NCBI RefSeq assembly: GCF_003261055.1
Contig: NZ_CP030073.1
Span: 4,712,001 to 4,776,000 of the forward strand
Length of the DNA: 64,000 nucleotides
Direction of reading: 5' to 3'
From: Streptomyces cadmiisoli
GTDB taxonomy: Bacteria > Actinomycetota > Actinomycetes > Streptomycetales > Streptomycetaceae
Made by a program: the position numbers and the translations under genes. The notes under the pieces were generated by a model, which saw only the letters and a list, made by a program, of their open reading frames with translations, was not told where the DNA came from and made no database searches. Below, piece after piece: positions 54,689-61,187 of this stretch; position 1 is the stretch's first letter, and every line of letters begins with the position of its first letter.

Positions 54689-56064
54689 TGATCGACTTGA
54701 CGACGCTCCTGGAGGTGGGTGGTCCTGTCGCCGCGCTCGGCGGCGGGGCCGCCTACGCCCGGGCCAAGCACCCGGCGCTGTACTGGTCGGCGGTCGGCGG
54801 TCCGATATCCACCGTCCGGCTGCTCAGCTCGTACGCCTCGGTCATGGAAGCCTGCGGTCTCACCGTGGCCCCGTCCCGGCTGCGGGTTCTCGCGGTCAAG
54901 GCCACCACTCGGCGGGAGGTGCGGCCCGTGCCTCCCCGTCGGGGCATCATCCGGCCCACCACGACCGGGCTGCGGATCCGGCTCCGCCTCGCTCCGGGGC
55001 AGGAACCCGCCGACGTCGCCGCCTCGGCCGAACGGCTGCGGCACGCCTGGGGCGTCCACGCCGTGTACGTCACCACCGTCAAGCCCGGTGTCGTCGAACT
55101 GCGGCTGGTCGGCTTCGACGTCCTGCGCAAGGTGCGGATGCCGCGTAAGACCGATGCCGGGTTCCTCAAGGTGCCGGTCGCGCTGCGGGAGGACGCCATG
55201 CCCTTCGTACGTGACTACCGGGCCGTCCCCCATCAACTCACGCTCGGTGCGACGCTGTCGGGCAAGTCCATGTACCTGCGGCATCTCGTCTCAGGGCTGG
55301 CCCGGCAGAACGTTGCCATGGTCGGCTTCGACTGCAAGCGCGGTGTCGAGCTGGCCCCGTTCGCCCCGCGGCTGTCAGCCCTCGCCACGGAGCCGGATGA
55401 AGTCGCTGAGCTGCTGCCCGTCCTGGTCAAGGAAATGGACGACCGTTACGACCTGATCAGAGCCCGGCAGGGCATCGCGCCCGGCACCCCCGACGAGGAG
55501 ATCACCTCGGACATCTGGGGTCTGCCGGAACACCAACGGCCGGTACCTATCGTGCTGTTCGTGGACGAGGTGGCGGAACTCTTCCTCGTCGCTACGAAGA
55601 AGGACGAGGAGCGGCGCGACGAGATGGTCACTCAGCTCATCCGCCTCGCCCAGCTCGGCCGCGCGGCCGGGATCTACCTGGAGGTGTGCGGGCAGCGCTT
55701 CGGCGCCGAACTCGGCAAGGGCGCCACCATGCTCCGGGCCCAGCTCACCGGCCGCGTCTGCCACCGCGTGAACGACGAAGCCTCCGCCAAGATGGCCTTG
55801 GGCGACATCGCCCCGGAAGCGGTCATGGCCGCCTGCGCCATCGCTCCTGAGCTGCCCGGTCTCGCCGTCGCGGGGGACACGTCCGGCGGCTGGTCCCGGA
55901 TCCGCACCCCCTACCTCTCCCTCGGCGACGCCGCCGACATCTGCCGCGAGACGTCCCACCTGGTGCCCGACCTGTCCGCGCTGAAGCCCTTCCGGCCCGA
56001 CGTCCCCGTGCGGACGGCTGGGGCCCCCGTACCGGCCGTCCAGCCCCACGCGGTCACCGACTGA
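54688..56064 (+). CDS. FtsK/SpoIIIE-type DNA translocase (TraB/TraSA-like)
   Basis: 458 aa. A short N-terminal region, then the motor: Walker A GATLSGKS (187-194) and Walker B IVLFVDEVAEL (Asp293, Glu294), with LIRLAQLGRAAGIYLEVCGQ and GRVCHRVNDEASAKMALGDI downstream. In Streptomyces a single hexameric FtsK-like protein moves double-stranded plasmid or AICE DNA between mycelia at septal pores. Walker A has Leu-Ser where many have Gly-Ser but keeps the critical Lys. Central gene of conjugation here. Confidence 0.92.
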   Translation: MIDLTTLLEVGGPVAALGGGAAYARAKHPALYWSAVGGPISTVRLLSSYASVMEACGLTVAPSRLRVLAVKATTRREVRPVPPRRGIIRPTTTGLRIRLRLAPGQEPADVAASAERLRHAWGVHAVYVTTVKPGVVELRLVGFDVLRKVRMPRKTDAGFLKVPVALREDAMPFVRDYRAVPHQLTLGATLSGKSMYLRHLVSGLARQNVAMVGFDCKRGVELAPFAPRLSALATEPDEVAELLPVLVKEMDDRYDLIRARQGIAPGTPDEEITSDIWGLPEHQRPVPIVLFVDEVAELFLVATKKDEERRDEMVTQLIRLAQLGRAAGIYLEVCGQRFGAELGKGATMLRAQLTGRVCHRVNDEASAKMALGDIAPEAVMAACAIAPELPGLAVAGDTSGGWSRIRTPYLSLGDAADICRETSHLVPDLSALKPFRPDVPVRTAGAPVPAVQPHAVTD

Positions 56065-56149
56065 CACCCCTTACCTCCCCGGTCGGCGTGGCCGTCTCCG
56101 CGCCACGTCCCTACCCCTCCCATGCCTGAACCCGGAAGGAGCCGCCTTC

Positions 56150-56776
56150 ATGCGCGCCCAGATGGCCCGCCTCGACGCGGTGCTCGTACAGGCGCTCATC
56201 GCCGCCGCGCTGTCCTTCGCCCACATCCACGACGTCGCCGTGGCGGCCGGACAGGACGGCTGGAAAGCCTGGGCCTACCCCGTCTCGGTCGACCTGCTGC
56301 TCGTCGCCGCCTGGCGTCGGCTTCGCTCCGGCACCGCGAAAGCGGCGGCCTGGTGCTGGTTCGTCATCGCGCTGGCCGCGTCCCTGGGAGCGAACGTCGC
56401 CACCGCCGGCCTGCTCGACCTGGCCGACGTCCCGGCCTGGCTGCGCATCCTCGTCGCAGGCTGGCCCGCTGTCGCCTTCCTCGGCGGCACCCTCCTGGCC
56501 CACTCGACACCCCATACGGTCCCGGCTTCCGAGGTCATCGAGGACCAGGAGGACGACCCCGAACCCACACCGGAACCGCCGGCCCTCGACCTGCCAGGCA
56601 TCGAGGCACCGCCGGCACGGCCTCCCGTCCCGGTCCCGGCCGCCCTCATCGACCACGCCCGCAAGGTCGCCGCCGAGCACCACACCCGCACCGGCGCCCC
56701 GATCGACACCCCGACCCTGCGCGCCCGCCTCGGCGTCCCGGCACCCATGGCCGAAGCCATCGCCGCCCATCTCTGA
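56150..56776 (+). CDS. DUF2637 membrane protein (Spd-type)
   Basis: 208 aa. Four TMs: AVLVQALIAAALSFAHIHDV, YPVSVDLLLVAAW, CWFVIALAASLGANVATAGL and ILVAGWPAVAFLGGTLLA. A cytoplasmic Pro/Glu-rich tail ends in a helix-turn-helix-like segment (RTGAPIDTPTLRARLGVPAP). DUF2637 proteins occur in transfer regions of Streptomyces elements and are linked to intramycelial spread. AAGGAG precedes ATG. Confidence 0.83.
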   Translation: MRAQMARLDAVLVQALIAAALSFAHIHDVAVAAGQDGWKAWAYPVSVDLLLVAAWRRLRSGTAKAAAWCWFVIALAASLGANVATAGLLDLADVPAWLRILVAGWPAVAFLGGTLLAHSTPHTVPASEVIEDQEDDPEPTPEPPALDLPGIEAPPARPPVPVPAALIDHARKVAAEHHTRTGAPIDTPTLRARLGVPAPMAEAIAAHL

Positions 56777-56787
56777 AAGGAAGTCCG

Positions 56788-56979
56788 ATGTCCGCCAACC
56801 GCCGCTTCCGCAACGTCACCCGCATCGGCCCCGTACACGTCGGCACCGCCTACGACGGTCGCGGCCGCGAGAAGCACACCGCCGCCTGCACGGCCCCGCG
56901 CTGCAACTTCTCCGCCGACTACGACAGCCGCGCCGCCGCCGAACTGGCCGCCCGTACCCACCGTTGCCCCGTCCGCTGA
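56788..56979 (+). CDS. mobile element transfer protein (small, Cys/His)
   Basis: 63 aa. RFRNVTRIGPVHVGTAYDGR and AACTAPRCNFSADYDSRAAA, then AARTHRCPVR. Two Cys plus a later His/Cys suggest a small zinc knuckle. Similar short proteins are annotated as mobile-element transfer proteins in AICEs. AAAGGAAG precedes ATG. Confidence 0.75.
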   Translation: MSANRRFRNVTRIGPVHVGTAYDGRGREKHTAACTAPRCNFSADYDSRAAAELAARTHRCPVR

Positions 56980-56995
56980 AAGGACCCCGCACCCC

Positions 56996-57190
56996 GTGAC
57001 GCTCAACCTCCCGCTCGTCGTCGTCCTCGGCTTCTTCGCCTGGGCGACGGTCAAGTACCTCGGCGTCCGTACCTGGATCGTCGTCCTGATCGCCCTCTTC
57101 GGCTTCTGGCTCTCGCACACGTTCCTCGCCCCCGCCATCGAGTCCGGCACGCGTACCGGCGTGACCGTCATAAACGGTCAACACGCCTAG
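56996..57190 (+). CDS. small two-TM spread protein
   Basis: 64 aa from GTG. Two hydrophobic helices (LNLPLVVVLGFFAWATVKYL and WIVVLIALFGFWLSHTFLA). Position between Spd genes suggests a role in mycelial spreading. AAAGGA lies upstream with wide spacing. Confidence 0.65.
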   Translation: MTLNLPLVVVLGFFAWATVKYLGVRTWIVVLIALFGFWLSHTFLAPAIESGTRTGVTVINGQHA

Positions 57191-57200
57191 ACGAGTAGAC
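57186..57200. promoter_or_regulatory. KorSA-like operator before spdD-like gene
   Basis: CCTAGACGAGTAGAC carries the same TAGACGAGT core as the sites at 54.2-54.3 kb, 15 bp before the next start codon. It suggests a separate repressed promoter for the spdD-rep-xis-int part. Confidence 0.55.
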
Positions 57201-57214
57201 AGGAGATCGCAGTC

Positions 57215-57463
57215 GTGTTCCTGCCCAAGTACCCGGACAACCCCACCCCGCAGCCCACGCACACCCACACCCCCGCCGACCCGGCTCCCGTCCGGCGTCC
57301 CGCCCTCCCGTCGGTCTCCATAGATCAGAAGACCGTCGCCGCCGTGCTCGTCGGCGGAGTCGTCCTCACCGCACTCCTGACCGCCGTCGCTGTCACAGCC
57401 ATCTCAGTGGCCGTGGCGGCCGTCGTCCTGCGCTCCATGCTCCGCGACCACCACCGCCGCTGA
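57215..57463 (+). CDS. SpdD-like spread protein
   Basis: 82 aa from GTG with AGGAG upstream. A Pro/Thr/His-rich N-terminus (PTPQPTHTHTPADPAPV), then one long hydrophobic stretch (VAAVLVGGVVLTALLTAVAV continuing to VAAVVL) and RSMLRDHHRR. This matches the layout of SpdD proteins of Streptomyces plasmids. Confidence 0.72.
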   Translation: MFLPKYPDNPTPQPTHTHTPADPAPVRRPALPSVSIDQKTVAAVLVGGVVLTALLTAVAVTAISVAVAAVVLRSMLRDHHRR

Positions 57464-57516
57464 TCGGCGGTCCGGCCTCCGGGGCGGCATGACACGCCCA
57501 GGTATCCGCCGCCCCG

Positions 57517-58908
57517 GTGGCCGCTTCCTCTTCAAGCGCTCGTCAGAAGGAGATCGCCATCTTCACCCCGCCCACCCCGCCCCCACTCCCGGAACTCGGC
57601 AAGCTCGCCGCAGACGGCCTCCTGCCCGGTATCCACCGCCAGCTCTCCGGACTCGGCGGCTGCACCCACCCCATCCGCCTGGACGGCCACCGCACCGAAT
57701 ACGAAGTCGACACCGCCACCGGTGAGATCGGCCGCATCCTCCAGCACCTCGACTCGACCACCCTCCCGGCCGGCCAACTCCTCGTCCGCTGCAACAACCG
57801 CCGGAACACCCGCTGCCCGGCCTGCTCCGAGGTCTACCGCCGCGACACCTTCCAACTGATCACCGCCGGTCTCCGCGGCGGCAAGGGCACCCCGGAACAG
57901 GTCGCCACGCACCCCCGCGTCTTCGCCACCTTCACGGCCCCCGGCTTCGGACCCGTCCACAACCGCCGCACCGACGGGCGCCCCTGCCGCTGCGGCATCC
58001 ACCACGACCAGGAGGACGAGACACTCGGCACCCCGCTGAACCCGGACACCTACGACTACGAGGCGGCCGTGCTGTGGAACGCGCACGCCGGGTCCCTCTG
58101 GCGGCGCTTCTCGATCTCCCTCCGCCGGGAGGTCGCCAGGCGCGCCGGTCTCTCCCAACGCCGCCTCCGCGACCACGCCCGCGTCTCCTTCGCCAAGGTT
58201 GCCGAGTACCAGAAGCGTGGGGCGGTCCACTTTCACGCCGTGATCCGCATCGACGGGCCGACCGGCGGCGACACCTCGCCCCCGTCCTGGGCCACCGCCG
58301 AACTTCTCACCGACGCGATCGAGGCCGCCGTGTCCAAGGTCCAGGTCGACGGCCCGACCATCGACAACCGTGCCCACACCTTCACCTTCGGCCGCCAACT
58401 CGACGTCCGCACCATCCGATCCGCCGACTTCGACGACGGCCAGGAGCTGACTGAACGAGCCGTAGCGGCGTACGTCGCCAAGTACGCCACCAAGGGCGCC
58501 GAAACCGCGACCGGGGCCCTCGACCGCCCGCTGAAGTTCGCCGCCGAACTCGCTCAACTCGACATCAGCGACCACGCCCGCCGCCTCATCCGAACCGCTT
58601 GGACCCTCGGCGCTCGCAAGAGCCTTGGACACCTCCGCCTGCGCGCCTGGGCTCACATGCTCGGCTTCCGCGGCCACTTCTCCACCAAGTCCCGCCGCTA
58701 CTCCACCACCCTCGGAGCCCTCCGTGACGCCCGCGCCGAATGGCGCCGAGCCCGAGCCGCAGCCGACAACCCCGACACCGGGCCCGAGACGACATACGTC
58801 CTCGCGCACTGGGTCTTCGCCGGCACCGGCCTGTCCGACGCCGAAGCCTGGCTGGCCGCGTCCATCGAACCCGCCCCCGGAACGGAGGGAGAACCCACCC
58901 ATGGCTGA
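57517..58908 (+). CDS. RepSA-like replication initiator
   Basis: Up to 463 aa. A Cys-rich segment (CNNRRNTRCPACSEVYRRDT, then CRCGIHH) is followed by the HUH nuclease-like motif GAVHFHAVIRID (about residues 240-250) and AYVAKYATKGAETATGALDR with candidate Tyr residues. This is the pSAM2 RepSA type, making single-stranded DNA by rolling-circle replication. The start is uncertain: a good AAGGAG lies in frame at about 57547-57555 but is followed by ATC, not ATG or GTG. GTG 57517 has no clear ribosome site. The end overlaps xis by 8 bp. Confidence 0.85.
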   Translation: MAASSSSARQKEIAIFTPPTPPPLPELGKLAADGLLPGIHRQLSGLGGCTHPIRLDGHRTEYEVDTATGEIGRILQHLDSTTLPAGQLLVRCNNRRNTRCPACSEVYRRDTFQLITAGLRGGKGTPEQVATHPRVFATFTAPGFGPVHNRRTDGRPCRCGIHHDQEDETLGTPLNPDTYDYEAAVLWNAHAGSLWRRFSISLRREVARRAGLSQRRLRDHARVSFAKVAEYQKRGAVHFHAVIRIDGPTGGDTSPPSWATAELLTDAIEAAVSKVQVDGPTIDNRAHTFTFGRQLDVRTIRSADFDDGQELTERAVAAYVAKYATKGAETATGALDRPLKFAAELAQLDISDHARRLIRTAWTLGARKSLGHLRLRAWAHMLGFRGHFSTKSRRYSTTLGALRDARAEWRRARAAADNPDTGPETTYVLAHWVFAGTGLSDAEAWLAASIEPAPGTEGEPTHG

Positions 58909-59107
58909 GCCCTTCGACCCCTCCTTGGTCCTCCTGACCGTGGAAGAGGCCGCCCGACGGCTCCGCATCGGCCGCACGACCTGCTTCCGGCTCGTCCTCG
59001 CCGGAGAGATCGATTCCGTCACGGTCGGGCGCCTCCGCCGGGTCCCCGCCGACGCCTTACCCGCCTACGTGGCCAAGCTGCGCCACCTACCCGCCCACGC
59101 GGCCTGA
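58901..59107 (+). CDS. xis: excisionase (Xis), MerR-type helix-turn-helix
   Basis: 68 aa. VLLTVEEAARRLRIGRTTCF and LVLAGEIDSVTVGRLRRVPA form the excisionase/MerR winged helix used to bend attachment-site DNA. GGAGGGAG lies before ATG 58901, which is inside the end of the rep gene. It lies 10 bp before the integrase, the normal AICE order. Confidence 0.9.
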   Translation: MAEPFDPSLVLLTVEEAARRLRIGRTTCFRLVLAGEIDSVTVGRLRRVPADALPAYVAKLRHLPAHAA

Positions 59108-59117
59108 GAGGGACGAC

Positions 59118-60368
59118 ATGGCAGAGCAGAGGCGCACCCGGCAGCCCAACGGAGCCTCGACCATCTACTTCGGCAAGGACGGCAAGTGGCACGGGCGGGT
59201 GACGGTCGGCGTCCGTGATGACGGCAAGCCCGACCGCCGCCACATCGAGCGCAAGACCAAGGCCGAGGTGACCAAGGCCGTCCGGGAGATGGAACGGGCG
59301 CGCGACGACAAGAAGCTCAGGAAGCCAGGGCAGAGTTGGACGCTCCAGGCCTGGCTCGACCACTGGGTCGAGAACATCGCCAAGCCGTACGTCTCCGAGA
59401 ACACGTACGACGGCTACGAGGTCGACGTCCGCGTTCACCTGGTCCCCGGCCTGGGCGCTCACAAGCTCGACCGCCTGGAGCCCGAGCACCTCGAACGCTT
59501 CTACCGCAAGATGCAGGAGTCCGGGAGCTCCGCCGGCACCGCCCACCACGCGCACCGCACGATCCGGGTCGCTCTCGGTGAAGCGGTCCGACGCGGGCAC
59601 GTCGTCACCAACGCGGCAGAGATCGCCAAGGCTCCTCGCCTCGAAGAAGAGGACATCGAGCCGTTCACGATCGAGGAGGTGCGGAGCCTCCTCGTCGAAG
59701 CGGCCAAGCTCCGCAACAGCGCGCGCTGGGTCGTCGCCCTGGCCCTCGGCCTCCGCCAAGGGGAAGCGCTCGGGCTCCACTGGGAAGACGTCGACCTGGA
59801 CGCGGGGTACGTCCGCATCCGCAAGAACCGGCTGCGCCCCAAGTACGCGCACGGCTGCGACGGCGAGCCCTGCGGCCGTAAGGCGGGCTACTGCCCGAAG
59901 CGGCAGCAGACCCGACGCGAGCACAAGTCCACCAAGTCCCGGGCGGGACGGCGCACCATCGGACTGCCCGATCCGCTGATCAAGGTTCTCCGCCAGCACC
60001 AGGAAGCGCAGGAGCAGGAGCGCGGTGCGGCCGGACTCGACTGGGAGGGCAAGGGGTACGTCTTCGCCTCCCCGACCGGCGGGCCGCTGAGTCCCAACAC
60101 CGACTTCCACGTCTGGAAGCGCCTGCTGCGGGATGCGGGCGTACGAGACGGCCGGCTGCACGACGCTCGCCACACCGCCGCGACCGTCCTCCTGATCCTC
60201 GGCGTCCCCGACGTCGTGATCGACTCGATCATGGGTTGGGAGCCCGGGGGAGCGGCGCGGATGCGAGCCCGCTACATGCATGTGACGGGGACCATACTGC
60301 GCAAGGTCGCTCAGCAGGTCGGAGAAGCACTCTGGGAACTGCCCGGCGCGGCCCGGGAAACCGACTGA
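59118..60368 (+). CDS. int: tyrosine site-specific integrase
   Basis: 416 aa. Arm-binding domain about 1-65, core-binding domain 75-165, and catalytic domain with Arg213 (LGLRQGEALGL), His348/Arg351 (LHDARHTAA), Trp374 and nucleophile Tyr386 (RARYMHVTG). All catalytic residues are present. A Cys-containing insert (HGCDGEPCGRKAGYCPKR, 245-262) is seen in many actinobacterial integrases. The stop codon is 14 bp before the right 121-bp repeat, and the arm-type repeat overlaps the gene end. It should recombine at the tRNA-Ser(GGA) 3' half. Confidence 0.95.
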   Translation: MAEQRRTRQPNGASTIYFGKDGKWHGRVTVGVRDDGKPDRRHIERKTKAEVTKAVREMERARDDKKLRKPGQSWTLQAWLDHWVENIAKPYVSENTYDGYEVDVRVHLVPGLGAHKLDRLEPEHLERFYRKMQESGSSAGTAHHAHRTIRVALGEAVRRGHVVTNAAEIAKAPRLEEEDIEPFTIEEVRSLLVEAAKLRNSARWVVALALGLRQGEALGLHWEDVDLDAGYVRIRKNRLRPKYAHGCDGEPCGRKAGYCPKRQQTRREHKSTKSRAGRRTIGLPDPLIKVLRQHQEAQEQERGAAGLDWEGKGYVFASPTGGPLSPNTDFHVWKRLLRDAGVRDGRLHDARHTAATVLLILGVPDVVIDSIMGWEPGGAARMRARYMHVTGTILRKVAQQVGEALWELPGAARETD

Positions 60369-60386
60369 GACGGAAACTGAGACGGA
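60366..60386. repeat. candidate integrase arm-type site, right end
   Basis: The same two TGAGACGGA copies spaced by AAC as at 46342-46362. The first base group overlaps the integrase stop and the last four bases run into the 121-bp repeat. Confidence 0.6.
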
Positions 60387-60503
60387 CAACGTCGAAGGGC
60401 CCCACCGCGAACGGTGGGGCCCTTCGACATCGTGCCCGGTGAGGCACTGGCGGAGGATACGAGATTCGAACTCGTGAGGGGTTGCCCCCAACACGCTTTC
60501 CAA
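60383..60503 (-). repeat. second att copy: 3' half of tRNA-Ser(GGA) plus terminator
   Basis: Matches 46104-46224 base for base by eye. The tRNA part is 60448-60503 with an encoded CCA; the terminator is at 60393-60426. To the right the sequence diverges at once and does not supply a tRNA 5' half, so this is an internal junction, not the restored tRNA gene. Confidence 0.9.
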
Positions 60504-61187
60504 TCAGGTCACCCAACGACCACGTTCACACTGCGACTACGACCAGTCTGACCAGCACGTTTGTCCTGGGTCAACAGAGACCAGGCACAACGCTGGCACA
60601 CGAAGCGTCTCGCGTAGGAGCCAGACCTACATGGTCTGAGGAGCACATGGCATCACTGAAACGAGCTGCCGCAGTCACAGCGCGTCGAGCGGGTGCCTGT
60701 CTTGGCGGACTACCGATAGCCGTCTTTCCGGGGGGTAGTGCCTGGACCACTCCCGCCCACGCGAGACGGACCACCCCGCATCCACCACACACCTGTCCCA
60801 CACCGCCCGTTGACAGTTCGTGCCCATCCCATTCCGTAGACGTGCGCCCCGATCCTCCGGCTCGGTTCTCCAAGCGTTGCGCCCTAGACCCCTATGGCTC
60901 AGACGCCCGCGTCTCACGACTCACCCGCTCATCCGCTGCGAGTCATCGAGCGACTACCGCACTGTCACTGCCGATCAACAAAAAAACTGTGATTCTAGGT
61001 AAGTTCTTTAACGCGTATCGAGAACATACTGAGGAACACAAAAAATATGTAGATCGGTTAGCTCAGCGCGGTACTCGCCAGTAGCCACGTGGCAAACGAA
61101 ACGGCGAGCACTCACCCGCTCAGTGCCCGCCGTCTCCGCGTCTCGCTCGCGTTCGTCCTCACTCTCACGCGCGCTCACCCTCGCTCG
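60504..61187. other. gene-poor leader of second element
   Basis: Mixed composition with an AT-rich patch at about 60965-61060 (including CACAAAAAATATG). Apart from one weak candidate gene at 60647-61084 nothing is supported. It lies downstream of the primase gene. Confidence 0.5.
60647..61084 (+). CDS. doubtful 145-aa protein
   Basis: ATG is preceded by GAGGAG at short spacing. The N-terminus (MASLKRAAAVTARRAGACLG) could be a signal peptide, but the body is Pro/Thr/Arg-rich without a fold signature and ends in a Lys-rich tail (EEHKKYVDRLAQRGTRQ). Could be chance. Confidence 0.25.
   Translation: MASLKRAAAVTARRAGACLGGLPIAVFPGGSAWTTPAHARRTTPHPPHTCPTPPVDSSCPSHSVDVRPDPPARFSKRCALDPYGSDARVSRLTRSSAASHRATTALSLPINKKTVILGKFFNAYREHTEEHKKYVDRLAQRGTRQ

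Larger units (their letters stand above)
46104..60503 (+). mobile_element. pSAM2-type integrative and conjugative element (AICE)
   Basis: 14.4 kb bounded by 121-bp direct repeats in a tRNA-Ser(GGA). The backbone, in order on the plus strand: GntR regulator, conserved small protein, FtsK/TraB-like translocase, DUF2637/Spd proteins, RepSA-like initiator, excisionase, tyrosine integrase ending at the right repeat. A NUDIX (Pif-like) gene diverges from the regulator. The left 6.5 kb is cargo, mostly on the minus strand and partly of much lower GC, including a type II Thoeris module. Every backbone gene is intact, so the element may still excise and transfer as double-stranded DNA. Confidence 0.9.
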
